Below, in pieces: positions 28,548-38,011 of a DNA stretch of 64,000 nt (the stretch's first letter is position 1; each line of letters begins with the position of its first letter). Under the pieces are notes generated by a model. That model was not told where the DNA came from. It saw only the letters and a program-made list of their open reading frames with translations, and did no database searches. Made by a program: the position numbers and the translations under genes. The stretch spans positions 3,472,001 through 3,536,000 of the forward strand of contig NZ_LS999521.1 in assembly GCF_900520355.1 (NCBI RefSeq), written 5' to 3'. The DNA comes from Acinetobacter calcoaceticus (GTDB lineage Bacteria; Pseudomonadota; Gammaproteobacteria; Pseudomonadales; Moraxellaceae).

Positions 28548-29444
28548 CTAAAAGATGACGATGCATTTCTTATATAAAATGTCTTTAACCCAGTTCATAA
28601 AGATTTCTAAACGTTTAGGAATATAACTTCGGTTCGGATATAAAATATTGAGTGGCAAAGATTGAGGCGTATGTGCGCTTAGTACTTCAACCAAAGTTCC
28701 TTGTTCAATTTTCTCCTGAACATCATAGTATGGAAGTTGAATAATCCCCAAGCCAGCATAGGCCGCTGCAACATACGCTTCTGTATTATTCACACTCAAC
28801 GCACTGTCCATCATCACTGTTCCATCTTGATATAAAAATACGCCTTGTTTTTCCCCTACGGCTCCTGCGTAATTAACGAGTTTGTGCTGAGAGAGATCTT
28901 CTAATTGCTCAGGCATACCGTACTGTTCCAAATAATTGGGACTTGCACAGTTCACCATAATCAAGTTGCCAACGAACTTCGCAATCAAACTACTATTATC
29001 TAACTGCCCCACCCGAACAACGCAGTCAATCCCTTTCTCGATCAAGTCAGTGATGTCATCAGAGCTATTCAGTTGTAAATGAATATCTGGATAGCGGCTA
29101 TAAAAATCGGGAAGTTCAGGAATAATGACTTGATGCACAATTCGGCTAGGCATAGAGACTTTTAGCGTGCCACGGTAATGCTGCTTTTGTGTCTGTATGA
29201 GTTGTTCGAGCTGTTCATAGTCAAATAATAGATTTTGACATTCAGGTAGTATTCTTTGTCCATCTTGAGTGAGACTTACTTTGCGTGTGGTCCGATGAAA
29301 TAGCCGAACACCATAGTGCGTTTCAAGTTGCTGAATTGCACTCGTCACTGTCGAACGAGGTAAATCAAGCTGATTTGCCACTTCACTAAAACTTTGTCGT
29401 TTAGCGACTTCTGTAAAAATAAAAAATTGCTGCAACCGATCCAT
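28548..29444 (-). CDS. LysR-family regulator, divergent from an SDR gene
   Basis: The 298-residue protein has the LysR helix-turn-helix at residues 1-60 (MDRLQQFFIFTEVAKRQSFSEVANQLDLPRSTVTSAIQQLE) and a CrgA/AaeR-like effector domain with GTLKVSMPSRI and CVVRVGQLDNSSL. It lies 112 bp from and divergent to the SDR gene at 29557, the textbook layout of a LysR regulator and its target. The likely operator is in that spacer. The effector is unknown. Confidence 0.88.
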   Translation of the reverse strand: MDRLQQFFIFTEVAKRQSFSEVANQLDLPRSTVTSAIQQLETHYGVRLFHRTTRKVSLTQDGQRILPECQNLLFDYEQLEQLIQTQKQHYRGTLKVSMPSRIVHQVIIPELPDFYSRYPDIHLQLNSSDDITDLIEKGIDCVVRVGQLDNSSLIAKFVGNLIMVNCASPNYLEQYGMPEQLEDLSQHKLVNYAGAVGEKQGVFLYQDGTVMMDSALSVNNTEAYVAAAYAGLGIIQLPYYDVQEKIEQGTLVEVLSAHTPQSLPLNILYPNRSYIPKRLEIFMNWVKDILYKKCIVIF

Positions 29445-29556
29445 TTAATTGTTCGTGTTTTCTGAATAGTTAAACCAAACTAGCATAATTGATCAAAAAT
29501 TACCGCCAATCTAGACTAAAAACACATTAGAACAAGTCATCATAGGAACAATCATC

Positions 29557-30312
29557 ATGACAACTCATACTCTCAAAGATAAAGTTGTATTGATTACAGG
29601 CGGTGCAAAAAACTTAGGTGGACTCATTAGCCGTAAATTTGCAGAGCAAGGTGCAAAAATCGCAATTCACTACAATAGTTCGGAAACTCAGGCCGATGCA
29701 GAACAAACCTTAGCAGATGTAAAAGCATTAGGTGCAGATGCCGTTTTAATTCAGGCAGACTTAACCCATATTGATAATATAGAAAAACTCTTTATAGACA
29801 CCAAACAGCATTTTGGTGGAATTGATATTGCCATTAATACGGTTGGAAAGGTTTTGAAAAAATCCTTCTTGGAAACCACCGAACAAGAGTTTGATAGCAT
29901 GAGTGATATCAACTCAAAAATTGCCTATTTCTTTATTCAGTCGGCTGGTCGTCATTTAAATGATGGCGGAAAAATCTGTTCAATCGTTACTTCTCTTCTT
30001 GCAGCTTACACTGGGCTGTATTCAACCTATGAAGGTTTAAAAGCGCCTGTTGAGCATTACACTCGCGCTGCATCAAAAGAATTTGGAGACCGTCAGATTT
30101 CTGTGACTGCTGTTGCACCGGGTCCTATGGATACACCTTTCTTTTATGGACAGGAATCTGCCGAGGCGGTGGCTTACCATAAATCAGCTTCAGCTTTAGG
30201 TGGGCTCACCAAAATTGAAGATATTGAGCCTTTAATCCGTTTCTTGGTCACAGATGGTTGGTGGATTACCGGCCAAACAATTTTTGCAAACGGCGGTTAT
30301 ACGACTCGCTAA
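29557..30312 (+). CDS. short-chain dehydrogenase/reductase
   Basis: The 251-residue protein is a classical SDR: cofactor motif TGGAKNLGG (residues 14-22), INTVGK in place of the usual NNAG, catalytic Ser in IVTSL, then Y-E-G-L-K (YxxxK) 12 residues on, and PGPMDTPF after it. The C-terminal GQTIFANGGYT is typical. Ala/Arg positions after strand beta-2 (IHYNSS) suggest NADP. It could reduce a keto or quinone substrate. Regulated, by inference, by the divergent LysR gene. Confidence 0.88.
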   Translation: MTTHTLKDKVVLITGGAKNLGGLISRKFAEQGAKIAIHYNSSETQADAEQTLADVKALGADAVLIQADLTHIDNIEKLFIDTKQHFGGIDIAINTVGKVLKKSFLETTEQEFDSMSDINSKIAYFFIQSAGRHLNDGGKICSIVTSLLAAYTGLYSTYEGLKAPVEHYTRAASKEFGDRQISVTAVAPGPMDTPFFYGQESAEAVAYHKSASALGGLTKIEDIEPLIRFLVTDGWWITGQTIFANGGYTTR

Positions 30313-30316
30313 AATA

Positions 30317-30345
30317 AAAAAGCCGCATCTTATGATGCGGCTTTT
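30317..30345. terminator. bidirectional terminator between SDR and hemW
   Basis: AAAAGCCGCATC - TTAT - GATGCGGCTTTT, between the stops of two convergent genes. Confidence 0.9.
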
Positions 30346-30356
30346 GCTTTGCTTCA

Positions 30357-31511
30357 TTATAAAAATTCTTCAAGCACTGAGTTTAAGAAAATATGCCCCT
30401 GCTCTGTACAGGCTAAACGAGAAATATCATCTACCAATAGTTTTCTAGCTCGCAGCGATGTTAGTACGTCATTTATGCTATCTAAGCTTAAGCCTGTACG
30501 CTGTTCATATAACTCAGCTTTTACCCCATCATTTAAACGCAAAGCATTCATCATAAATTCAAAAGGTAACTCTGTTGCCTCAATCTTTTTCATTTGCAAA
30601 TGTTCAGCTGGAACCTTGGCTAAATAGTCTTTCGGCAAACGAGTTTTTTGGAAACGGTACACTCCATCTGGTCGTGTAACTTTGCCATGTGCACCTGCAC
30701 CAATCGCAAGATAATCGCCAAATTCCCAATAATTTAAGTTGTGTGTTGAAGGCAGCTCTTTACGCCATGCCGAAACTTCATAGTTTATAAAACCATTTGC
30801 CTTAAGATATGCCTCGCCCTGCTCTTGAATGTCTTCTAGCATTTCATCTTGCGGCAAAACGGGCTGGGTACGAAAGAAAACCGTATTAGGCTCAATAGTA
30901 AGTTGATACCAACTAATATGAGTTGCCCCATTCTCTACAGCAACTTTTAAATCATAAAGTGCCTGCTCTAGCGTTTGCTCAGGCAAACCATGCATTAAAT
31001 CGACGTTCACCCGCTTAAAGCCAGCTTGCTTTGCCTGTTGAATCGCATCGATAGCATTATTTGCTGAATGAATACGACCAAGCTTTTGCAAATGATCGGT
31101 ATTAAAACTCTGTACGCCAATAGACAAGCGGTTAATATCAGCTTCTAAATATCCTGCAAATGGGTCATGCTCTACTGTTCCTGGGTTGGCTTCTAAGGTA
31201 ATTTCACAGCCATCTTCAAATTTGAGCAGCGACTTAAGCTGTTCAAACAGCCAGACGTAACCCTGTGCCGAAATGAGTGAAGGGGTACCACCACCAATAA
31301 ATACACTGTGAATTAAACGCCCCTGTGCCATTTCTAGTTGAGTTTCAAAATCGGCGACCAACGCTTTTAAATAGGTTTGCTCGAGTTCTGACGAAAGTGC
31401 TCCATCTGGTACGGCATGCGAGTTAAAGTCACAATATGGACATTTACGCACGCACCAAGGCATGTGGATATATAAAGATAAAGGAATAGAAGCAGGATTT
31501 AATACAGCCAA
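30357..31511 (-). CDS. hemW: radical SAM haem chaperone HemW
   Basis: HemW binds haem and delivers it to membrane targets; it is related to, but not the same as, coproporphyrinogen oxidase HemN. The 384-residue product has the radical-SAM CxxxCxxC motif in MPWCVRKCPYCDF (Cys20, 24, 27), GGGTPSLI, the SAM-binding EANPGTV and SIGVQSF, and a C-terminal HTH-like HemN_C domain. The additional N-terminal cysteine typical of HemN is absent. It stands alone on the minus strand. Confidence 0.92.
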   Translation of the reverse strand: MAVLNPASIPLSLYIHMPWCVRKCPYCDFNSHAVPDGALSSELEQTYLKALVADFETQLEMAQGRLIHSVFIGGGTPSLISAQGYVWLFEQLKSLLKFEDGCEITLEANPGTVEHDPFAGYLEADINRLSIGVQSFNTDHLQKLGRIHSANNAIDAIQQAKQAGFKRVNVDLMHGLPEQTLEQALYDLKVAVENGATHISWYQLTIEPNTVFFRTQPVLPQDEMLEDIQEQGEAYLKANGFINYEVSAWRKELPSTHNLNYWEFGDYLAIGAGAHGKVTRPDGVYRFQKTRLPKDYLAKVPAEHLQMKKIEATELPFEFMMNALRLNDGVKAELYEQRTGLSLDSINDVLTSLRARKLLVDDISRLACTEQGHIFLNSVLEEFL

Positions 31512-31627
31512 GGAGCAAGCCCAATTTACACAATATTTCTATTTTAACATGACTGCATCAATGGGCTTATGAAAACATACCTTAATTGCTTTAGACTAAT
31601 TTTAAACATACTTAAATACTGATAAAA

Positions 31628-32089
31628 ATGATGAAATTCTCTAGTCAACTCTTCCTGTTTTTACCCCTAGCTATGGGAATTGGTGTTGCCATGGCTTTTC
31701 AAACTGCTATTAATGCACAGCTCAGAGAACAATTACACTCGCCATTACAAGCAGCGCTCTTATCATTTTTTGTGGGAACTATTGTTTTGGCTATTATGGT
31801 TTTCTTTCAAAGCGCCGAGAAACCCACTTTAAGTGAAATATCCAATATTCCTTGGCTTCTTTGGACTGGAGGATTTCTTGGGGTTTATGCAATTAGCATG
31901 AGCATTTATACTGCACCTAAACTTGGTTTTTTAACCTTTACAGGGCTAGTCGTTTTTGGGCAAATCGTTATTTCAATGTTGCTTGACCACTTTGGCTGGT
32001 TAGGTACAGAAAAGACACCTGTTACATGGCAACGGTTTCTTGGTGGGATCATCATTTTTGTCGGTGTTTTACTCACTTTGCAACGGTAG
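31628..32089 (+). CDS. small DMT-type inner-membrane transporter (DUF606/YdcZ-like)
   Basis: The 153-residue protein has five hydrophobic segments (about 8-28, 42-60, 73-95, 98-118, 135-152), with AINAQLREQL and WLLWTGGFLGVYAISMSIYTAPKLGF, typical of the DUF606 half-size members of the drug/metabolite transporter superfamily, which work as pairs or dimers. The substrate is unknown. Two ATG codons in tandem (31628 and 31631) make the start ambiguous by one residue. It is followed 32 bp later by abeM. Confidence 0.8.
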   Translation: MMKFSSQLFLFLPLAMGIGVAMAFQTAINAQLREQLHSPLQAALLSFFVGTIVLAIMVFFQSAEKPTLSEISNIPWLLWTGGFLGVYAISMSIYTAPKLGFLTFTGLVVFGQIVISMLLDHFGWLGTEKTPVTWQRFLGGIIIFVGVLLTLQR

Positions 32090-32121
32090 CTTCATTTGTA
32101 TATTGATAAAGAGTACCTTTT

Positions 32122-33468
32122 GTGTCGAATGTCACGTCTTTTCGGTCTGAATTAAAACAACTCTTCCACTTAATGCTACCGATTTTAATTACCCAGTTTG
32201 CTCAAGCAGGCTTTGGGTTAATTGATACCATTATGGCAGGCCATTTATCCGCAACCGACTTAGCAGCAATTGCTGTAGGGGTCGGTTTATGGGTTCCAAT
32301 CATGCTCCTGTTCAGCGGCATTATGATTGCAACTACACCCTTGGTAGCCGAAGCAAAAGGCGCAAGAAATACAGAGCAGATTCCTGTCGTTGTTCGTCAG
32401 TCATTGTGGGTTGCTGTCATTTTAGGTGTACTGGCAATGCTCATTTTGCAGCTTATGCCTTTTTTCTTACACGTGTTCGGTGTACCAGAGAGCTTACGAC
32501 CTAAAGCAAGCCTATTCTTGCATGCAATTGGCTTAGGTATGCCAGCTGTGACCATGTACGCAGCGCTACGTGGCTATTCAGAGGCTTTAGGCCATCCACG
32601 CCCTGTCACAGCTATTAGCATGTTAGCTTTAGTTGTGTTGATTCCGCTTAACATGATTTTTATGCATGGATTAGGACCAATACCTGCATTAGGTAGCGCG
32701 GGCTGTGGTTTTGCAACATCCATTTTACAGTGGCTCATGCTGATTACTTTAGCTGGCTATATTTATAAAGCCTCAGCTTATCGAAACACGTCTATTTTTG
32801 GCCGATTTGATAAAATTAATATGACTTGGGTTAAAAGAATTTTACAGCTTGGTCTACCAATCGGTTTAGCTGTGTTCTTTGAGATTAGTATTTTTAGTAC
32901 AGGTGCATTGGTCCTTAGCCCACTTGGTGAAGTGTTTATTGCTGCACACCAAGTCGCAATTTCCGTTACCTCTGTGCTGTTTATGATTCCGCTTTCGCTA
33001 GCCATTGCCTTAACCATCCGTGTCGGTACTTATTATGGTGAAAAGAACTGGGCTGCAATGTATCAGGTACAAAAGATTGGTCTCAGCACAGCAATATTTT
33101 TTGCCATATTAACCATGACTTTTATTGCTCTATGCCGTGAACAAATTATCTCGATTTATACTCAAGACTTAACCGTAGCTCCTGTTGCGATGTATTTACT
33201 CTGGTTTGCAATGGCATATCAGTTGATGGATGCATTGCAAGTGAGTGCCGCAGGTTGTTTAAGAGGTATGCAAGATACTCAAGCACCGATGTGGATTACA
33301 CTCATGGCATATTGGGTGATTGCTTTCCCTATTGGACTTTATTTAGCGCGTTATACTCATTGGGGCGTAGCTGGTGTATGGCTAGGCTTGATTATTGGTT
33401 TAAGCATTGCCTGTGTGTTATTACTTTCAAGGCTCTATTTAAACACCAAACGTTTAAGCCAAACCTAA
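32122..33468 (+). CDS. abeM: MATE-family multidrug efflux pump AbeM
   Basis: The 448-residue protein has the MATE architecture of 12 helices in two repeats, with FAQAGFGLIDTIMAGHLSATDLAAIAVG at the start and the symmetric GLPIGLAVFFEISIFSTGALVLSPLGEVFIAAHQVA in the second half. Its length and sequence agree with AbeM of A. baumannii, which exports fluoroquinolones, dyes and other cations in exchange for protons. The gene begins with GTG; GATAAAGAG eight bases before it supports that start. It may be co-transcribed with the DMT gene upstream. Confidence 0.92.
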   Translation: MSNVTSFRSELKQLFHLMLPILITQFAQAGFGLIDTIMAGHLSATDLAAIAVGVGLWVPIMLLFSGIMIATTPLVAEAKGARNTEQIPVVVRQSLWVAVILGVLAMLILQLMPFFLHVFGVPESLRPKASLFLHAIGLGMPAVTMYAALRGYSEALGHPRPVTAISMLALVVLIPLNMIFMHGLGPIPALGSAGCGFATSILQWLMLITLAGYIYKASAYRNTSIFGRFDKINMTWVKRILQLGLPIGLAVFFEISIFSTGALVLSPLGEVFIAAHQVAISVTSVLFMIPLSLAIALTIRVGTYYGEKNWAAMYQVQKIGLSTAIFFAILTMTFIALCREQIISIYTQDLTVAPVAMYLLWFAMAYQLMDALQVSAAGCLRGMQDTQAPMWITLMAYWVIAFPIGLYLARYTHWGVAGVWLGLIIGLSIACVLLLSRLYLNTKRLSQT

Positions 33469-33469
33469 T

Positions 33470-33498
33470 AAAAAAGCCGATGAAATATCGGCTTTTTT
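33470..33498. terminator. bidirectional terminator after abeM
   Basis: AAAAAAGCCGAT - GAAAT - ATCGGCTTTTTTT between convergent abeM and the acyl-CoA-dehydrogenase-like gene at 33503. Confidence 0.9.
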
Positions 33499-33502
33499 TT
33501 TA

Positions 33503-34753
33503 CTATGCAGATTTGGCTCTTGGGCTTGCTCCAATTTGCCAGACAAACGGTAAATCTGTACGGTTCACCTCCCAATCTCCAATTACTTTTTCTTTATAGA
33601 TGAGTGGATTGTGTGAAGATACTGTTCGTGCATTACGCCAGAAGCGATCTAGCTGTTTAACCTGACTGCTTGCCGATGCGCCTAAAGCATTAAATAATTG
33701 GCTGGTTAAATCCAGTACCAAGTTAGAAATCACCACCTGCCCTTGCGCGGACTCAAGCTCAGCATCTACATTAAACTGATGCTCTTTCACTTCTAACTCA
33801 CTAAAGTGACTTTCATAAGCCTTTTGTAGTGCTTCTGCTGTTTTTACGGTAATTGCTTGGCTCGCATAAGCTTGAGCAGAGGCTTTACCCACCACCTGTA
33901 AAACTTGCGGGTCGTGGCGAACTAAGTCTCCATTACCATGGCTAAAAATACGTTTCCGTTCACGAATTTCCTGACTAAACGTCTCCACGGCTGCCTGCGC
34001 AATTCCTGTTAAAGTTGCAAGGTGCACGACCTGATAAAAAGCGGTCTGATATTTAAAACGTTGATCAAATGGAATGAGGTGCGAAGCTGGTAAATGAACT
34101 TGATGTACTTTTAAGGTGCCGCTACCCGTGGTTTTTTGCCCAAAACCATCCCAATCATCAATAACACTCACACCCGTTTCGTGGCGGTAAATAGCGGCAA
34201 TCACATGACGATCATTCACTTCATCATAAGCAAATAAGTCGATCCAGTCCGCAAAAATACTTCCAGTTGAATAATACTTTTCGCCGTTCACCACCAAGTT
34301 ACCCGAAGCATCTTTAGTGACTCGTGTAACCACATCACCAATTTGTACATTACCAACTTCTGTCCATGCATTTCCGACTAAATCACCTTGTACAAAACGC
34401 TGAAACCAAACATCTTGCGAATGTTCTTTATGGGCAACTAAGCGGTCTTCAACAAAAGCGAAGTGTCCACGCAAAGCTTGCACAATATTCGAGTCTGCTT
34501 GCGCAAGCTCAGCTAGAAGCTGGAAAAGCTGTGGCAATGACACCCCATCTCCACCATATTTAACCGGTACTCGTACAGCACCCAATTTCGCCTCTTTTAA
34601 CCACTGAATGGGTTCAAAAGGTAAGATTCGTTCTTTTTCACGTTGAATTGCACCTTGGGCAATCTTTTCAAAAATCGGCCGAAATCTGCTTGCCACTTTC
34701 TCATAGTCGGCCCCTAGAGATAGTTCTTCTACTTCAATTTGTATTATTGTCAT
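33503..34753 (-). CDS. DszC/acyl-CoA dehydrogenase-fold flavin monooxygenase
   Basis: The 416-residue protein has the acyl-CoA-dehydrogenase fold: N-terminal helices, RVPVKYGGDGVSLPQL, a middle beta-domain with VNGEKYYSTGSIFADWIDLFAYD and SVIDDWDGFGQKTTGSGTLKVHQV, and the C-terminal RNARTVSSHNPLIYKEKVIGDWEVN. The DWDGFGQ..TGSGT pattern marks the DszC/SfnC-like two-component FMNH2-dependent monooxygenases that act on organosulfur compounds rather than true dehydrogenases. It lies 30 bp downstream of a second paralogue in the same direction, probably one operon. The substrate is unproven. Confidence 0.8.
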   Translation of the reverse strand: MTIIQIEVEELSLGADYEKVASRFRPIFEKIAQGAIQREKERILPFEPIQWLKEAKLGAVRVPVKYGGDGVSLPQLFQLLAELAQADSNIVQALRGHFAFVEDRLVAHKEHSQDVWFQRFVQGDLVGNAWTEVGNVQIGDVVTRVTKDASGNLVVNGEKYYSTGSIFADWIDLFAYDEVNDRHVIAAIYRHETGVSVIDDWDGFGQKTTGSGTLKVHQVHLPASHLIPFDQRFKYQTAFYQVVHLATLTGIAQAAVETFSQEIRERKRIFSHGNGDLVRHDPQVLQVVGKASAQAYASQAITVKTAEALQKAYESHFSELEVKEHQFNVDAELESAQGQVVISNLVLDLTSQLFNALGASASSQVKQLDRFWRNARTVSSHNPLIYKEKVIGDWEVNRTDLPFVWQIGASPRAKSA

Positions 34754-34783
34754 CGTTATTCTCCTAATCCTATTTTCTTCAAT

Positions 34784-36031
34784 TTAGCTCCAAGCATGAC
34801 GGGGTGGATAAATACCATTGAGATAGTAGTTCCCTACAAGGTGATATTTCCAACGTACCGGATCATGCAAAGTATGAGTACGAGCATTACGCCAATGGCG
34901 ATCCAGATTCAGTTCAGACAAAGTGGAACGTGTCCCTGACAACTCAAAAAGCTTATTGGCAGCTAAAATGGCAACTTCTGTGGTTAATACTTTTGCTTCG
35001 GCAACCAAAAGCGTGGCCTGATTTACAAGCTCTTCTGTCGTGTCGGCAATCGCTTGGTCAATCGCATCTCCTGCCAAATCTAATACCGCTTCTGCTGCAC
35101 GTAGTTTTATTTTTAAATCACCAATATTTGCAATCGTGTAAGGGTCATCACTCGCTTTTTCCAAACCTGAGTCGACCCATGGGCGGCTATGATTTTTGAC
35201 ATAGTGAATTGTTTCTTCAATTGCACCACGCGCAATACCCGCATCTACTGCGGCTTGAATAAACTGAGAAACTGCACCTGCTGGTGTTGGTCGTTCAAAC
35301 GCTTTATAAATCGGAACTAAATATTCTTCACGTACCGGCACTTGGTTTAACTCAACTGTGCCACTCGCGGTGGTACGTTGCCCAAAACCAGACCAATCAT
35401 TAATAATATTAACTCCCGATGTTTCACGTGGCACTAAAGCAGCATAAGGTTGCCCTTCTTCATTCACAGCCACAATTGGAATCCAATGTGCAAGTAATGC
35501 TCCCGTTGCAAAGAATTTCTTGCCATTAATTTCATAGCCGTGCTCGGTCTTTCGTAATGTTGTAGTGAGATCTGCAACCGTTTTGCTATTTTTTTCAGAA
35601 AAAGCATTGCCAAAGCGAATGCCTTTTAACACTAAATTAAAGAAGAATTGTTGTTGTTCTGGAGCTGCATCAAGTCGTAAATGTTCAATAAAAGCCAAGT
35701 GATTTTGTGGAAGCTGGGCCAGAGATGGGTCAACACTCGCAATTGTTTTAATCACCTCAGCCAAGGTCCGATATTTAACTTGCGCGCCCCCAAACTGCTT
35801 AGGAACCGTAATCGCCCACAAGCCACTTTGTGAGAATTGTTGAATTTCATTTAAGGGTAAACGGCGCTCTTTATCCCGAGCAGATGCCTCTTGAGCAAAC
35901 TCTTGGGCAAGTTGTCTGGCAAGCTCAATGGCTTCTTCATCAGAACGAATAATATGTGCATCTTTCGATTGCTCAAACACAGACAGTGGAACCGCTTGAG
36001 AACGCCCATGGGCCGAATTTAAACTTGTCAT
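34784..36031 (-). CDS. SfnB family sulfur acquisition oxidoreductase
   Basis: The 415-residue protein is a second acyl-CoA-dehydrogenase-fold enzyme, close to SfnB (sulfur acquisition): HIIRSDEEAIELARQLAQEFAQEASARDKERRLP, LWAITVPKQFGGAQVKYRTLAEVI, NGKKFFATGALLAHWIPIVAV and DWSGFGQRTTASGTVEL, then RNARTHTLHDPVRWKYHLVGNYYLNG. SfnB-type proteins occur in sulfate-starvation regulons with sulfonate and sulfone use. First of the two-gene pair with 33503. Confidence 0.85.
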   Translation of the reverse strand: MTSLNSAHGRSQAVPLSVFEQSKDAHIIRSDEEAIELARQLAQEFAQEASARDKERRLPLNEIQQFSQSGLWAITVPKQFGGAQVKYRTLAEVIKTIASVDPSLAQLPQNHLAFIEHLRLDAAPEQQQFFFNLVLKGIRFGNAFSEKNSKTVADLTTTLRKTEHGYEINGKKFFATGALLAHWIPIVAVNEEGQPYAALVPRETSGVNIINDWSGFGQRTTASGTVELNQVPVREEYLVPIYKAFERPTPAGAVSQFIQAAVDAGIARGAIEETIHYVKNHSRPWVDSGLEKASDDPYTIANIGDLKIKLRAAEAVLDLAGDAIDQAIADTTEELVNQATLLVAEAKVLTTEVAILAANKLFELSGTRSTLSELNLDRHWRNARTHTLHDPVRWKYHLVGNYYLNGIYPPRHAWS

Positions 36032-36287
36032 AACTTTTGTTATCTCTATTCTTATCTAACATGACATTCACCTTAGCATCAAAAAAACACACCTCTTATA
36101 GTTATTAAAGCTTTGTTTATGAAATGAATATTCAAAAGCTTTTCATATTTTTTACTATAAAAATAACATTTTGTTTTTCGAAAATTTTCTTACATGAGAT
36201 AAACAATTTCGTATAGGCTTTTTAAGCTTTGTCACCTATGATCAAAACTACGCAGTATTATGCTGTAGTTAACGAGGTATCGAAGAT

Positions 36288-37586
36288 ATGGCAAAGAATG
36301 CAAGTTCACCTGGCAAACGTTTTATGAAACTTGCAGGGATGACCGCGAGCATTGCAACAAAAACCGTTTCTAATTCGATCCGAAACTTTAATGCAGACGA
36401 AGATCAGAAACTGGCTGCAAAAAGCAAACTATTTCAAGATATTGGTTTGCAAATTGCCGACACCTTAGGTGAAATGAAAGGCGCGGTCATGAAAGTTGGG
36501 CAAATTGCCTCACAATATAAAGACATTTTCCCGCCCGAAGTAGCCAAAGCAATTTCAAAACTACAACGCCAAGCCCCAGCAGTTCCTTTTGCCGCTATTC
36601 AACAACAAGTCGAAAAAGAACTTGGAAAGCCACTTAATGTTGCGTTTAAATCTTTTGATAGTGAACCTTTTGCCGCAGCTTCTATTGGGCAGGTTCATAA
36701 AGCAGTTCTTCTTAGTGGGGAACAAGTCGTAGTTAAAGTCCAATATCCTGGCGTTGATGAAGCCTGTGAAAGCGATTTAAAACAAGTACGTCTAGCACTG
36801 CGTTTAATGGGCGTACTTAAAATTGATAAAAAATTGCAAGATCAGCTTTTTGCAGAAATTCAAGACAGCCTTTCAGCAGAACTCAACTATGAAATTGAAG
36901 CTCAGAACCTTGAAGTTTTTAAAATATTCCATAGCCAACTAGACGACAAAATTATTATTCCAACGGTCTATAAAGATTATTCTTCAAGACGTATTTTGAC
37001 ACTCAGCCTCGAACAAGGTGAAAGTATTGAAACTGCGAGCTCTTGGCCTATCGAAACTCGAAATGCCATTGGACGTCGTCTCATTCGTGCTTTAGGTCAG
37101 GAAATGTTCTTTTTAAAACGTTTTCACTGTGACCCTCACCCTGGTAATTTCGCTTTCCGCCAAGATGGTAGTGTCATTATTTATGACTATGGCAGTGTTA
37201 AAACACTTTCAAATGAAATTGTGCAAAACTTTAAACATCTGGTAAATGCAGCGCGTCATGAAAATATTGAGTTGCTTGAAACAGAACTTGTAGCCTTACA
37301 TTCCATTGTTGAAAAAGATAAATTCCCGAGTGATTTATATAAGCTCTGGATTGAAATTTTATTACGTCCTTTAACCACAACCTATGATTTTGCTGAAAAC
37401 TCATCACATCATGATGGCATGTTACTCGTGAAAAAATCATTAAAATATTGGGATGTCTTTAAACCATCTCCAGATACGCTCATGGTAAATCGTACAATTT
37501 CGGGTCACTACTGGAATTTGATTCACTTAAAAGTACACGACAATCTAAAAGATCTGTTCGAAGAACTCGTTCCACCTACACCATAA
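36288..37586 (+). CDS. AarF/ABC1/UbiB-family atypical kinase
   Basis: The 432-residue protein belongs to the ABC1/ADCK family: the ubiquitous KxGQ motif (GAVMKVGQIAS), AAASIGQVHKA (A-rich nucleotide loop), VVVKVQYPGV with the Lys, then HCDPHPGNFAFRQDGSVIIYDYGSV (HxDxHPGN and the DFG-like DYG). It lacks the C-terminal membrane helices of UbiB and is not near other ubiquinone genes, so it is a paralogue of unknown role, probably an ATPase linked to lipid or quinone metabolism. Start after AACGAGGTATCGAAGAT. Confidence 0.85.
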   Translation: MAKNASSPGKRFMKLAGMTASIATKTVSNSIRNFNADEDQKLAAKSKLFQDIGLQIADTLGEMKGAVMKVGQIASQYKDIFPPEVAKAISKLQRQAPAVPFAAIQQQVEKELGKPLNVAFKSFDSEPFAAASIGQVHKAVLLSGEQVVVKVQYPGVDEACESDLKQVRLALRLMGVLKIDKKLQDQLFAEIQDSLSAELNYEIEAQNLEVFKIFHSQLDDKIIIPTVYKDYSSRRILTLSLEQGESIETASSWPIETRNAIGRRLIRALGQEMFFLKRFHCDPHPGNFAFRQDGSVIIYDYGSVKTLSNEIVQNFKHLVNAARHENIELLETELVALHSIVEKDKFPSDLYKLWIEILLRPLTTTYDFAENSSHHDGMLLVKKSLKYWDVFKPSPDTLMVNRTISGHYWNLIHLKVHDNLKDLFEELVPPTP

Positions 37587-37616
37587 CTTTTCCCAATGCA
37601 CTCCTCACTAGATGCA

Positions 37617-37649
37617 TTGACTTTACCTAATGTTATGTTATAACATTTC
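37617..37649 (+). promoter_or_regulatory. rpmE2 promoter with overlapping Zur box
   Basis: TTGACT (37617-37622), 16-base spacer, TATAAC (37639-37644). A 23-base Zur-type palindrome lies at 37627-37649, with the perfect core ATGTTAT - GTT - ATAACAT at 37630-37646, and covers the -10 and spacer. It matches the gammaproteobacterial pattern GAAATGTTATA-n-TATAACATTTC at most positions, so zinc-loaded Zur should repress this gene. Confidence 0.8.
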
Positions 37650-37678
37650 TGTATTCAAAAATAATTAGGAGATCTCTC

Positions 37679-37933
37679 ATGCGTAAAGATATTCATCCTG
37701 CTTATCAACAAGTGTTATTTCATGATACTAATGCAGATGCGTATTTCGTAATTGGTAGTACGATTCAGACGAAGCAAACTAAAGAATATCAAGGACAAGT
37801 CTATCCTTATGTCACCCTTGATATTTCAAGTGCATCACACCCTTTCTACACAGGTGAAGTACGCCAAGCCAGCAATGAAGGTCGTGTTGCAACCTTTAAT
37901 AAACGCTTCGCTCGCTTTAATCGTAAGAGTTAA
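37679..37933 (+). CDS. rpmE2: 50S ribosomal protein L31 type B (zinc-independent)
   Basis: The 84-residue protein has [29 protein letters not shown] and [31 protein letters not shown], the type B L31 (YkgM) pattern. It has no cysteines, so it lacks the CxxC zinc sites of L31 type A. In zinc starvation such paralogues replace the zinc-binding form on the ribosome and free zinc. The upstream Zur palindrome agrees with this. Ribosome binding site AGGAGA is strong. Confidence 0.95.
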   Translation: MRKDIHPAYQQVLFHDTNADAYFVIGSTIQTKQTKEYQGQVYPYVTLDISSASHPFYTGEVRQASNEGRVATFNKRFARFNRKS

Positions 37934-37971
37934 TCTTACGTTAAGATTTGACCAATACACTTAAATCATTG

Positions 37972-38011
37972 GAAGCCTAAGACTATCTCCTCCACTTAGG
38001 CTTCTTTTTTT
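37972..38011 (+). terminator. rpmE2 terminator
   Basis: GAAGCCTAAG - 13-base loop - CTTAGGCTTC followed by a long T run. A second small hairpin (CGTAAGA/TCTTACG) overlaps the rpmE2 stop codon. Confidence 0.85.
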
